Source: Paenibacillus_AB hodogayensis
Lineage (GTDB): Bacteria; Bacillota; Bacilli; Paenibacillales; NBRC-103111
Reading direction: 5' to 3'
Assembly: GCF_039536325.1 (NCBI RefSeq)
Contig: NZ_BAAAYO010000001.1
Span: forward strand, 1,240,001 to 1,304,000
DNA: 64,000 nucleotides
Positions within the stretch are counted from its first letter, which is position 1. Each line of letters starts with the position of its first letter. The notes under the pieces were generated by a model, which searched no databases, had not been told where the DNA came from, and saw only the letters and a list, made by a program, of their open reading frames with translations. Below are positions 15,861 through 24,719 of this stretch, in pieces. Both the position numbers and the translations under genes were made by a program.

Positions 15861-17291
15861 TTAGCCTGCGGCGATCGGAATGCGGATGCGGAACGCGGAG
15901 CCGCGCTCAGGCTCGCTTTCGACAGCGATCGAACCGCCGTGCAACTCGACAAGCTCCTTGACGATGGCAAGCCCAAGTCCGGTGCCCTTGCGGTTTTTGG
16001 CCCTGCCGCGGTCGGCTTTAAAAAAACGTTCCCAGATCCGTTCCCGGTCCGCTGCGGAAATGCCGATCCCGGTATCGGTCACGGCCAGCTCCACGAAACC
16101 GTCCACCCGCGCGGCCTTAACGCGGATGTCCCCGCGCTCCGTAAATTTAATCGCATTGTTGACCACGTTGCCGACAATTTGCTCCAGCCTGTCGTAGTCC
16201 GCATACGCCCTGGGCAGCCCTTCCTCGCATTCGACGTGCAGCCTCAATCCTTTAGCCGAAACAAGCGATTCGAACTTCAGCGCCAGCCTGCGCACAAACG
16301 CTTCGACGTCAACCGGATGCCGCGACAGCGCGATCTCGTCGTTCTTCAGCTTGTCGAGCATCGTAATATCGTCCAGCAGCCGGTTCATGTGCAGCGTCTC
16401 GTTCATCATGACGCCGTAGTAGGTTTGTCGCCGCTCCTCGTCGACCAAGCCGTCCTGCATCGCCTCCAAGAAGCCCTGCATCGCGGTCAAGGGCGTCCGC
16501 AGCTCGTGGGACACGTTGGCCAGAAAATCGCTGCGGATCTGCTCCGCCTTGCTGCGGTCCCGTTCGGTCAACTCCAGCTTGGCGGCCATCGAATTGATCG
16601 TCTGCGCCAGATCGCCGATCTCGTCGGTGGATTGAATCTCGATCCGCTTGGCATAGTTGCCCATGCCGATCTCCGAGGCGGCTCTGTCGATCGCCTGAAG
16701 CGGCCGGGAAATCGACCAAGATAAGTAGGAAACCATGGCCGTCGAAATCAGCACGCCAATCAGCGTTCCCCACAGAATCGTTTCGCGAATGCGGCTGACC
16801 GTCTCATTGATGCCGTTGATCGGGGAATGCAGCACGATTCCTCCGTAAATCCGGTTATCCTTGCCCCACGGAACGGCGACCGACAGCATCGGCTGGGCCA
16901 GTCCTTCCACCGCCAGCTCGCTGACCGCGGTTCCGCCGCCGGCAACTTTTCTGGCGATCGATTGGGCAACCGCCTTGCCGATAAACACTTCGTCCTTGGT
17001 GGACGTGGCAATAATTTTACCATTGTCGTCGAAAATCCAAATGCGGGCGTCGAACGTCTGGTCGAAAAAGACGAGCAGCGATTCCGCCGATTCGTCAATT
17101 GCCGAAAACTCCTGAATCGCCAAGTTGACCTTCTTCGCCTTGCGCAGCAGCTCGTCCTGGGTACTGCCGTAAATGTACCCTTTGGCCAAAAACGAGATCA
17201 GCAGCCCGACCACGCCGAGCCCGAGCAGCACCGTCAGCAAATAGCTGAACAGCAGGCGGCGAAAAATGCTGCGGTTAACCGTTTTGAGCAT
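15861..17291 (-). CDS. Two-component sensor histidine kinase (ResE/WalK-like)
   Basis: The product is 476 residues. TM1 (about 12-36) and TM2 (about 168-190) bracket a roughly 130-residue extracellular sensor domain of double-Cache/PAS-like size. HAMP (about 191-245), HisKA (FLANVSHELRTPLTAMQGF) and HATPase with N, G1 and G2 boxes (NVVNNAIKF, DTGIGIS, GTGLGL) follow. It overlaps the preceding response-regulator gene by 17 bp, so the two are co-translated partners. The signal is unknown. Confidence 0.92.
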   Translation of the reverse strand: MLKTVNRSIFRRLLFSYLLTVLLGLGVVGLLISFLAKGYIYGSTQDELLRKAKKVNLAIQEFSAIDESAESLLVFFDQTFDARIWIFDDNGKIIATSTKDEVFIGKAVAQSIARKVAGGGTAVSELAVEGLAQPMLSVAVPWGKDNRIYGGIVLHSPINGINETVSRIRETILWGTLIGVLISTAMVSYLSWSISRPLQAIDRAASEIGMGNYAKRIEIQSTDEIGDLAQTINSMAAKLELTERDRSKAEQIRSDFLANVSHELRTPLTAMQGFLEAMQDGLVDEERRQTYYGVMMNETLHMNRLLDDITMLDKLKNDEIALSRHPVDVEAFVRRLALKFESLVSAKGLRLHVECEEGLPRAYADYDRLEQIVGNVVNNAIKFTERGDIRVKAARVDGFVELAVTDTGIGISAADRERIWERFFKADRGRAKNRKGTGLGLAIVKELVELHGGSIAVESEPERGSAFRIRIPIAAG

Positions 17292-17988
17292 CGCCGGTCA
17301 CCGCCTCGAATTTGTAGCCCACCCCCCAAACCGTTTCAATATACGTATGTTTGAGAAGCGCGAGTTTTTCCCGCAGCTTCTTAATATGCACGTCCACGGT
17401 GCGGATATCGCCGTAAAAATCGTACCCCCACACCTGCTCGAGCAGCTGCTCGCGCGAATAAACCGTACCCGGCGATTTGGCGAGATGGGCCAGCAGGTCG
17501 AACTCCTTCGGACGGAAGGCGCATTTGTGCCCGTCCACCAGTACCTCTCGGCGCTCCGGATCGATCGACAGCTCTCCGAAGCGGTACACCGCCCGGCTCT
17601 CCTCTTCTCCGGCGGGCTTGCGCTGCATGCGGCGGAAGATCGCCTTGATGCGCGACATCAGTTCCCGCGGGCTGAAAGGCTTCGTCACATAATCGTCGGC
17701 GCCAAGCTCCAACCCAAGCACCCGGTCGAACTCTTCACCTTTGGCGGTGAGCATAATAATCGGAATATCGCGCTTCTTCAAAATTTCCCGGCATGCCGCA
17801 AATCCGTCCATCACCGGCATCATCACGTCGAGGATAACGATGTCCGGGGCTTCCCGCTCCACCAGTTCCACCGCTTCCGCCCCGTTCCCGGCTTCCAGCA
17901 GCTCATACTGATGACTTTGAAAAAAGAGGCGCAAAATCTCCCTGACATTCGGATCATCGTCGGCTACGAGCACTCTTAATCGGTCCAT
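17275..17988 (-). CDS. OmpR/PhoB-family response regulator
   Basis: The product is 237 residues. The receiver domain (1-120) has acidic pocket DDD (10-12), phospho-acceptor Asp54 and Lys103. The winged-helix DNA-binding domain (about 135-230) carries the RPKEFDLLAHLAKSPGTVYS and RTVDVHIKKLREKL signatures. It is the first gene of a two-gene operon with the downstream kinase. Its targets are unknown; the Ser/Gly-rich lipoprotein upstream is separated by a terminator. Confidence 0.93.
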   Translation of the reverse strand: MDRLRVLVADDDPNVREILRLFFQSHQYELLEAGNGAEAVELVEREAPDIVILDVMMPVMDGFAACREILKKRDIPIIMLTAKGEEFDRVLGLELGADDYVTKPFSPRELMSRIKAIFRRMQRKPAGEEESRAVYRFGELSIDPERREVLVDGHKCAFRPKEFDLLAHLAKSPGTVYSREQLLEQVWGYDFYGDIRTVDVHIKKLREKLALLKHTYIETVWGVGYKFEAVTGDAQNG

Positions 17989-18057
17989 CGCTTTGCATCA
18001 CCTCCTTACCATTGTATATAAAAATGACTGAAAATTTAAGCTTTTTGCCGTTTTCCA

Positions 18058-18109
18058 CAAAAAAACAGCGGTTCAACCCGCCGCCGGAGCGAGCGAATGA
18101 ACCGCTGTT
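18058..18109 (-). terminator. Terminator after the Ser/Gly-rich lipoprotein
   Basis: A perfect 12-bp stem, AACAGCGGTTCA / TGAACCGCTGTT (18109-18098 and 18075-18064), is followed by a run of T on the minus strand. Confidence 0.92.
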
Positions 18110-18149
18110 CGATCGTATAGTTTCGGTTGAAAGGCGCGTGCCCGCTGGT

Positions 18150-18722
18150 TTACGGCCTCGAGCCCGAGGCGTCTGATGCCCCCGGCGCGGTCGAACCTGC
18201 GGAACCGGACGAGCCTGAGTCCGACGAGCTTGAAGAGCCGCTTGTCCCTGTCGAACTGGTCGTGTCCGAGACGCCGGTTCCGCCGGTCGACTCCGTTTTG
18301 CCTGTATCCGCCGAACTTGATTTTTCCGTATCCGATGAACCGGACGTGCCGCTGCCAGACGTGCCTGCAGCAGCAGAGGAGCCGGTCGTCCCTGTCGACT
18401 CCGTCTTGCCCGTGTCCGATGAACTTGATTTTCCCTCGTCCGACGAGCTTGAGGAGCCGCTGCCGGGCGAACCCGTACCCGACGAGCCGGTCGAAGCGGA
18501 CCCGGATGAGCTTGTCGAGCCCGACGAACCGGCGTCGGATTGATCCGACCCGCTTTTGGAGCTTCCGCTCGCTTCCCCCGTGCCGCCGGAAGACGGCGCG
18601 TCCACCTTGCTGCCGCCCGGATCGCCGTCGTTTAACGCCGGCTCGGCGCCCCCGGAACAACCTGTCAGCATGGCGGCCCCCAGTATGCCGACTATCAGAG
18701 CCATAGACCACTTTATCCTCAC
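18150..18722 (-). CDS. Ser/Gly/Thr-rich low-complexity lipoprotein
   Basis: The GTG at 18722 follows AGAGG closely, giving 190 residues; earlier in-frame codons give an implausible signal. The lipoprotein signal VRIKWSMALIVGILGAAM ends in LTGC. Almost all of the rest is Ser, Gly, Thr, Asp and Ala, with an internally repeated block, SSDTGKTESTGTTG / SADTGKTESTGGTG, separated by about 36 residues. No globular domain is visible, so it is probably a disordered, surface-anchored spacer or cell-wall-associated protein. Base composition of the low-complexity tract follows codon choice for Ser/Gly rather than foreign origin. Function unknown. Confidence 0.75.
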   Translation of the reverse strand: MRIKWSMALIVGILGAAMLTGCSGGAEPALNDGDPGGSKVDAPSSGGTGEASGSSKSGSDQSDAGSSGSTSSSGSASTGSSGTGSPGSGSSSSSDEGKSSSSDTGKTESTGTTGSSAAAGTSGSGTSGSSDTEKSSSADTGKTESTGGTGVSDTTSSTGTSGSSSSSDSGSSGSAGSTAPGASDASGSRP

Positions 18723-18836
18723 GTATCCTCTCTCCTCCCGTGTACTTTGCCCTGCGCCTCGGCGCCGGACACGTTCAGTATAGCGGGAAAACATGAGGAA
18801 ACTATGATCGGACTAAGAAGGAATATGACCGAAATG

Positions 18837-20204
18837 TTAAAAAACTGTGATCGTCTCCTCATCGCGCAGAACGACCCCTTGCTCCGCCAGCACGCTCTGC
18901 AGCTCAGCAACATCGATGCCGGCAAGCGGCTTGCCGCTTCGATGCGCGACCGCACAGGCCGTGCCGGCCGCCTGTCCGGTCGCCATGCAGCTCGGCGACA
19001 GCCGGGTCGTGGCCAAAGCTTCGTGCGAGGTGGAGATGCACCGTCCAGCGGCGATCAGATTGGAGACAGCTTGAGGCAGCAGACAGCGGTACGGGATGTC
19101 GTAAGCGCCGTCTCCTTTCACCCATGCCGCCGTAACTCCTTTGCCGGAAGGATCGTGAATATCGATTGGATATCCGCTTCTGGCGATTACATCCTCGAAC
19201 CGACGCCCCTGTACCACGTCGTCCACCTGCAGCGCGTACAAGCCGTCGATGCGGCGCGTTTCGCGGATGCCGATCTGCGCGCCCGTATGGGTCAAGCTCG
19301 CCTTCTCGAAACCGGGCAGGCGGCGGCGCATGAAATCGGCGACCAGCAGCGCCTGCTTGCGGCCTTCCAGCTCGGCCTCGGTCAGATGCTCCACGTCGGT
19401 CCCGTCCAGCCCCTGTACGCGCGTCGTATTGACAAGCACCTCGTCTTCCTCCGGTCCGGTAAAAAACAGCACCTGGTCGCGATTGATCGGCAGCTCCGAC
19501 TCCCGCCAATGCTTGGTGAAGCCCATGACGCCGGACAGCGGCAGCCTCTCCAGCTCGGCGAACGGCGTTTTCGGATAAAACTCGTCCGGATGGTCGAGCA
19601 TGTACCGTTTCACCGCCGCCAGATCGACGCCGCGCATGCGGAACTTCATCGTCATCGGCTGCGTTTTGCCGTCGGATTCCCGGCCCTGCAGGCAAGGGGC
19701 TCCGGATAAGAAAGCCAGGTCCGCATCGCCGGTCGCGTCCACGCACTGCTCCGCCTTTACCAGCAGCCGGCCCGATTTGCCGGTAACCTCCACCCCCGCG
19801 ATGCGGTCGCCCTCGACCCGCACCGCGTCGACGAAGCTGTGCAGCAGCAGCCGGACGCCCGCTTCCTTCAGCAACTCCATCGCCAGCACTTTATAGCGCT
19901 CCGGATCAAAGGGCGTAATCGTGCGCACGAAGCCGACGGTGTCGCGGACATGACCGGGCGAAGCCCCTATCGCCATGAGGCGCTCGACGATTTCCTGGGC
20001 GTAGCCTTTGATCACCTGCTTGCCGTCGGTCGTATGAAACGTCATCCACGGGTACACAAGCGCGGCTGTCGTCATTCCTCCAAGAAAGCCGTATTTTTCG
20101 ATCAGAATCGTGCGGCACCCGTTGCGCCCCGCCGCCAGCGCGGCGTGAATGCCGGCCGGTCCTCCTCCGACGACCAGGACGTCCGTTTCCAATATGCGTT
20201 CCAT
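18837..20204 (-). CDS. FAD-dependent oxidoreductase (FAD_oxidored family)
   Basis: The start at ATG 20204 follows GGGGAGG, giving 455 residues. The N-terminal FAD-binding Rossmann motif is VVGGGPAGIHAALAAGRNG, with a second Gly-rich turn, EKYGFLGGMTTA. The C-terminal signature (SNLIAAGRCISTSHEALATT ... SCMATGQAAGTA) is typical of PF12831-like proteins, often found beside LacI regulators and sugar genes. No signal peptide is seen. The substrate is unknown; carbohydrate or glycoside oxidation is inferred from context. It is divergent from a LacI regulator. Confidence 0.85.
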   Translation of the reverse strand: MERILETDVLVVGGGPAGIHAALAAGRNGCRTILIEKYGFLGGMTTAALVYPWMTFHTTDGKQVIKGYAQEIVERLMAIGASPGHVRDTVGFVRTITPFDPERYKVLAMELLKEAGVRLLLHSFVDAVRVEGDRIAGVEVTGKSGRLLVKAEQCVDATGDADLAFLSGAPCLQGRESDGKTQPMTMKFRMRGVDLAAVKRYMLDHPDEFYPKTPFAELERLPLSGVMGFTKHWRESELPINRDQVLFFTGPEEDEVLVNTTRVQGLDGTDVEHLTEAELEGRKQALLVADFMRRRLPGFEKASLTHTGAQIGIRETRRIDGLYALQVDDVVQGRRFEDVIARSGYPIDIHDPSGKGVTAAWVKGDGAYDIPYRCLLPQAVSNLIAAGRCISTSHEALATTRLSPSCMATGQAAGTACAVAHRSGKPLAGIDVAELQSVLAEQGVVLRDEETITVF

Positions 20205-20256
20205 GTTGTTCCTCCCCTTATCGGACCCCCTTCGTTCGCGCAAGCCCGTTGCTTTC

Positions 20257-20302
20257 AGTATAAAGTTGCGATACAGTTCGGTTTAGTATCACTTTTGTTT
20301 AA
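20257..20302 (-). promoter_or_regulatory. Promoter and direct-repeat operator of the first FAD oxidoreductase gene
   Basis: Minus strand: TTAAAC (20302-20297), N5, TGATAC (20291-20286), 23 nt, then TATACT (20262-20257) as -10. The same pattern occurs at 26067-26111 and 27831-27875. The -35 region is poor, consistent with activator dependence. Confidence 0.6.
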
Positions 20303-20372
20303 CTTATGACTGCAGCTTCAAGACGGGTGTCGAAGAAGAACAACAAATTCGCAAGCGAAAGGGGAGCTCACC

Positions 20373-21422
20373 ATGCCCATACGCAAGCAGGTTACGCTCA
20401 AAAGCCTCGCCGCTTCTCTAGGCGTCACCGTCCAGACGGTGTCCAAGGCGCTGCGCGGCAAGCCCGGCATGTCGCCCGCAACGCGAGCCGCCATTGTCGA
20501 AGCGGCCAGAACGTCCGGCTATTTGACAAGGGACCAGCTTCGCCAGTTCTCGGTCGAGCGGATCGCCGTATACCCGCCGGCCAAACGCCGCTTCGTCCTG
20601 GTGCAGACGGAGCAATCGCTCAATTTCAATCGCTTGCTGCTTGAAGGGCTCAACGAACGGTTTTCGGAGATCGGGCATACGATCGAGACGCTGCTGCTGC
20701 CGGAACGCATGAACGAGAAGAAGCTCGACCAATGGATTCGTACGAAGGAGCTGCACTACTGCGAAGGCATCTTCATCGCTCCCCGGCTTACGCCCCCCGA
20801 GTGGGAGCGGACGCTGCTCGATCTGCCGATTCCGCGCATTTTGCTCAATTATCCGTCCCCCGGCATGCCCGTGGATAGCGTCGTGTGGGATGTGAGCACA
20901 GCGGTGGCGCTAGCCGTCAAGCATTTGGCCGACATCGGCCATCGCCGCATTATGTACGCCGGCGACATCCGCACCCAACGCGGCTTTGCGCTGCGCTGGC
21001 AGTCGTTCGCGGAAGCGGTGCGCGCCTGCGGCCTTCCGTTCGAGCCGCAGGCGCATTTAACCGACAGCGATGGGGATGCGCATGCCAGATCGGAACGGCT
21101 GGCTTCTCTCCTCGCGACCTGCAAGCCCACCGCCATCCTGTGCGGCATCGACGAGGAGGTCGAACCCCTGTATGCCGCCATTCGACGGCTCGGGCTGGAC
21201 GTGCCGACAGATCTGTCGTTGATCGGCCTGCTGAACGAGCAGAAGGAGTCGCTGCCGCTCTTCACCCGCCCCCTGCTGGCGATCAAGGAAACCGGCTATC
21301 GCGCCGCCGAACGAATGCTGTGGCGCATCGCCAACCCGACGATGCCCTACGAATACATCCGCATCCAGGCGGCCGTATTCGCCGGCAGCACAACCGCCGC
21401 GTGGGAGCAGAATCGCGATTAA
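20373..21422 (+). CDS. LacI-family regulator (paralogue 1)
   Basis: The product is 349 residues with GGGGAG before the ATG. The LacI-type HTH VTLKSLAASLGVTVQTVSKALRG (residues 8-30) is followed by the hinge region and a periplasmic-binding-like effector domain ending YRAAERMLWRIANPTMPYEY. It is about the same length as, and clearly paralogous to, the regulator at 26418-27470; they share MPIxKQVTLxxxA, LIGLLN and the MLWRIANP terminus. It is divergent from the FAD oxidoreductase across a 168-bp region with the direct-repeat motif. A sugar effector is inferred. Confidence 0.9.
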   Translation: MPIRKQVTLKSLAASLGVTVQTVSKALRGKPGMSPATRAAIVEAARTSGYLTRDQLRQFSVERIAVYPPAKRRFVLVQTEQSLNFNRLLLEGLNERFSEIGHTIETLLLPERMNEKKLDQWIRTKELHYCEGIFIAPRLTPPEWERTLLDLPIPRILLNYPSPGMPVDSVVWDVSTAVALAVKHLADIGHRRIMYAGDIRTQRGFALRWQSFAEAVRACGLPFEPQAHLTDSDGDAHARSERLASLLATCKPTAILCGIDEEVEPLYAAIRRLGLDVPTDLSLIGLLNEQKESLPLFTRPLLAIKETGYRAAERMLWRIANPTMPYEYIRIQAAVFAGSTTAAWEQNRD

Positions 21423-21482
21423 CCGAAACGTCCGTATTCTCCGCATATCCGAAAGGCGTACGAATCCGCTCTCCAATTATGT

Positions 21483-22328
21483 TTATGGCAGCAAGTCGGC
21501 GTCCACATCTGCCAAAGAATAGAATACGGCCCTCTCTTCCGGCGAACGGTTCGGCTTATGGTACGTCAGCATCCATTCTCCCTGCGTATCGCGGAACAGC
21601 ATGCCGTGCCCCCCGTCCTGCCCGAACAAAGGCTGCTCGTCGTGAAGCCACGGTCCGCGAAGCGAGCCGGAGGCGGAACGGGCTATACCCAGGGAGTATC
21701 CGTCACCGCCGAAGCTCGACCACAGCATAAGCAGCCGCTCCCCGTTACGGAACAGAAACGGGCCGTCCGTTATATAGTCGGTGTCCGTACCGCGCCGCGC
21801 GACGGTCCAGGGCGCCTCCGACGCCTTGAACAACAGCTCCGGCGGCCCGGAAGCCGCGTCGAGCGTATCGCTCAACGGCACCGCGCACATTTCCCCGTCG
21901 CCCACTTGCAGCCACTCATGGCAGAACACCATCCACGGCTTCCCTTCTTCGTCGATGTGCAGCGTGCCGTCCAAGCATTCCCAATCGCGGGGCGTCACCG
22001 GCCCCTCGCTGCAAGGAAGGAACGGGCCCAGAGGTCGCTCGGACACGAATACTTGCGTTCCCCGGCATCTGCCTTCCGCCTTCAGCGTCGCGAGCATGTA
22101 GTACCTCCCGCGATATTCGTGAACCTCGGGAGCCCAATAGTCGCGGTCGGCCCAGAAGCCGGCATCCGGACGAAATACCGGGAACGGGCCCTCCCAAAGC
22201 TCAAGGTCCCGGCTCGTATAGACGTCGAACCCTTCCACGTGATTCGTTCCGTATAAGTAATAAACCCCTTCCGCAACGTCGGTCAGAACGTACGGATCGC
22301 GTATGCGCAGTTGCTGACGCACAATCAT
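21483..22328 (-). CDS. Glycoside hydrolase family 43-like protein
   Basis: The ATG at 22328 follows GGGGGA by 9 nt (a TTG at 22352 is the alternative), giving 281 residues. The five-bladed propeller entry IRDPYVLTDVAEGVYYLYGT holds the Asp expected as catalytic base in GH43. WAPEVHEYRGRYYMLAT and GPFLFRNGERLLMLWSSF are also GH43-like. There is no signal peptide, so it should act in the cytoplasm on imported arabino/xylo-oligosaccharides or related glycosides. It sits between two LacI-controlled units and converges on the first LacI gene. The exact catalytic acid was not assigned. Confidence 0.85.
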   Translation of the reverse strand: MIVRQQLRIRDPYVLTDVAEGVYYLYGTNHVEGFDVYTSRDLELWEGPFPVFRPDAGFWADRDYWAPEVHEYRGRYYMLATLKAEGRCRGTQVFVSERPLGPFLPCSEGPVTPRDWECLDGTLHIDEEGKPWMVFCHEWLQVGDGEMCAVPLSDTLDAASGPPELLFKASEAPWTVARRGTDTDYITDGPFLFRNGERLLMLWSSFGGDGYSLGIARSASGSLRGPWLHDEQPLFGQDGGHGMLFRDTQGEWMLTYHKPNRSPEERAVFYSLADVDADLLP

Positions 22329-22619
22329 GCCCTGAGTTCCCCCATTCGCCAAAGTATGTCATGTGCCTGCCGACTCCTCGGCAGGATCTAGCGCTGCAAA
22401 TATTCGCCGAACGGCGAAAAGAAAGCGCTCGCAATTTAGCCGATCCGCAAAGAATTTCTGCGGCTCCTTCTGCAATCCCAACCTATAGATCGTTTCAACG
22501 GCGATGGACTTGCTACTTGGATTATATCGATTACCGGCCAAGGGAAATATAGCAATTTATTTCGAATTCGGTTCAAAATATTGCTGTCCTGCGGCCGGGC
22601 TGCCATGCGCCAGAGAAGC

Positions 22620-22661
22620 CAAAAAAGCTCCCCGCTTGCGGACATTACCGCCGGGGAGCTT
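22620..22661 (-). terminator. Terminator after the second FAD oxidoreductase gene
   Basis: AAGCTCCCCG / CGGGGAGCTT with a 17-nt loop, then TTTTTT on the minus strand. In the rest of the gene-free stretch 22329-22720 I see only a possible TATAAT at about 22521-22526 for the GH43 gene and no other structure. Confidence 0.9.
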
Positions 22662-22720
22662 CTCCTATTACTTAAAAGGCATTGAGGCCGAGAACGGCAG
22701 GCTAGGGGCGGAAGCGACGA

Positions 22721-24658
22721 TTATGACGGCTGCCGGTCCCGAGACAGCTTCAACAAACCATACAGCGCCGCCAACAGCTCGCCCCGCGATACCGCGGCTT
22801 CCTCCCGTCCTTCCAGCGCTAACGTGCCTTCGACGCCCAGCGCCCGGCGGGCGGCGCCTATCCATCTCGCGGCCATCTCGCGGGACAAGAGCGGCTTGGC
22901 CGCCCAATAATCGCGGTAAGGCAGTTCCCCCGCCAGCTGGCGCGGCCCGATATCGACTCCCGCCGGGGCGATCCGGTCCGTAGCCGGCAGCGCGGGCAAG
23001 CCCGCTCCTCCCGGGAGCGCACGGGCCCGATTGATCCAGATCGAGGCGTCCGCGACGGAGCACGGCGACTCCGGGTCAGCTTCGTAGCCGGTAAAAAACG
23101 ATTTCGTGCCGAAATATTGCAGCGCCGGATGCGCCTCGTGGCCTGCCTTCGCATCCCGGAAATAGGTAATCAGTTGATCGGCTTCGATCAAGGCGTCCTG
23201 CAGCCGGTCGACGCTCAACCGCTGCACCTCCGCGCCCGACGTCCGGCACAGGGCGGCTGCTACTCCGGCGGCGAAGCCGAGCTGCATCCAGAACGGCTCC
23301 ATACGGATCGTGCCGAACCCCATATGCGTCGCCGAGACGGCAACCGGAACGAGCAGGTTGGCTACCGTCTCCGGCACCATGACGCCGAACGGTATCTGGT
23401 ACACCTCGGTCAGCGAGGGAAAGCCGAAGAAGCCTTCCAGCGCGCGGTTTTGACCGATGTCCTCGCGTTTGCGGGTAGCATGGGAGTCGATCGCATAGTC
23501 GCCGGTGGCGATGCTGTCGTGATGGATCGGCGTGCGCTCCAAACCGGGGGCCAAGCGCGCATCGTTCTCCGTGAACACGTAGCGTCCGACGATCCGGCGA
23601 GCTTCGCGGACGTACAGCTGCGGTGGAAAATGACCCGTCTCCGGAAATTCGTCCGCCGCGTAGCCCCACCGCCGCGCTTCCGCGCGAATCGATTCCGGCA
23701 GCGCCGGGTCGTCCTGCAGAAACCACAGCAAGCCTTGAATGTAGTCCTTGTGCCGCTTCGCGATCCGTTCCCGCACCTCGCGGCCGCCTTCCGGGTATTC
23801 GAGATTTTCGCCGGGCAGATCGGTCGAGCAGGAGCAGTTGTGATGGTTGTTCGTATCGGTCTTGCCGTTCGGAATGCGCGACAGCTTGACGATCTGGCCG
23901 TACGTATCCAGCCTTCCGGCGGCAATATCGTCAAGCAGGCTCGTATATTCGCTGCGGTCGTAATGATCCGGCTTGGTGAACGGAACGCGATTGTCCGGAA
24001 CGTCGGTCATGCACAGCCGGAAGTTGTAAGCCTGGAGCAGTTCGTCGCTTTCCCCCGTGCTGCCGGGAAGAATCTCCTTCGTACGGTATTCGCAATACAG
24101 CTTGCCGGCCAGCTCCTCGTTCCATTCGTCGCGCGATTCGCGGCCGAGCCGGTAAGGAACGCCAGCCATCGCGGCCAGATCGCCCTCGTATGTGGCATCG
24201 ATATACTGTGCCGCCTCGTAGACCGTCCGCTCGCCCGTCCGCGTGTCCCGCGCCACGATCCGCACGATTCGGCCGTCCTCCGTGAGTGCCTCGACAAGCT
24301 CGCTGTCGCAGCGCACCGCAATGCCCGGTTCGCCGCTCAGCAGCCGGCTCATGACCTTGGCCGCGACCGACGGCTCGAAACGGAGCCCGCGCTCGCACTC
24401 CTTGGCCTGCCGGGAATGTTCTCCGTAGACGGTCACGTAATGTTCGTATACCAGATTCAGAAATTCCCCGAAAATCGACCCCGACGAATCGACGGAACGA
24501 ATGTCCGTCTCCCCCAACCCGCTTGTCATCAAACCGCCGATATACGGCGAAGGCTCGATCAGCACCGTTCGTTCCCCGCGTCTCGCTGCCGCCAGAGCTG
24601 CGCCGATCCCGCCGGGGGTGCCTCCGTATACGATCAAATCCGTTTGTTCCTTCGTCAT
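22721..24658 (-). CDS. FAD-dependent oxidoreductase (large FAD_oxidored type)
   Basis: The ATG at 24658 (MTKEQTDLIVYGG) follows AAGAAGG, giving 645 residues. The FAD motif is LIVYGGTPGGIGAALAAARR (about residues 8-27), followed by a GGLMTSGLGETD turn. An Asn/His/Cys-rich block, NHHNCSCSTDLPGENLEYPE, lies near residue 275, and a C-terminal FAD-contact region, NLLVPVAVSATHMGFGTIRM, lies near 435. It belongs to the xanthan-lyase-like/FAD_oxidored group. The protein lacks a signal peptide. It is the second gene after the sugar-binding lipoprotein (61-nt gap), probably co-transcribed, which suggests a role in oxidising the imported carbohydrate. Confidence 0.82.
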   Translation of the reverse strand: MTKEQTDLIVYGGTPGGIGAALAAARRGERTVLIEPSPYIGGLMTSGLGETDIRSVDSSGSIFGEFLNLVYEHYVTVYGEHSRQAKECERGLRFEPSVAAKVMSRLLSGEPGIAVRCDSELVEALTEDGRIVRIVARDTRTGERTVYEAAQYIDATYEGDLAAMAGVPYRLGRESRDEWNEELAGKLYCEYRTKEILPGSTGESDELLQAYNFRLCMTDVPDNRVPFTKPDHYDRSEYTSLLDDIAAGRLDTYGQIVKLSRIPNGKTDTNNHHNCSCSTDLPGENLEYPEGGREVRERIAKRHKDYIQGLLWFLQDDPALPESIRAEARRWGYAADEFPETGHFPPQLYVREARRIVGRYVFTENDARLAPGLERTPIHHDSIATGDYAIDSHATRKREDIGQNRALEGFFGFPSLTEVYQIPFGVMVPETVANLLVPVAVSATHMGFGTIRMEPFWMQLGFAAGVAAALCRTSGAEVQRLSVDRLQDALIEADQLITYFRDAKAGHEAHPALQYFGTKSFFTGYEADPESPCSVADASIWINRARALPGGAGLPALPATDRIAPAGVDIGPRQLAGELPYRDYWAAKPLLSREMAARWIGAARRALGVEGTLALEGREEAAVSRGELLAALYGLLKLSRDRQPS

Positions 24659-24719
24659 TGCCAGCACCTTCTTCTATACAGTATGGTTGTTCTTTTCTCC
24701 GGCCCGGCGAACGGCATGT

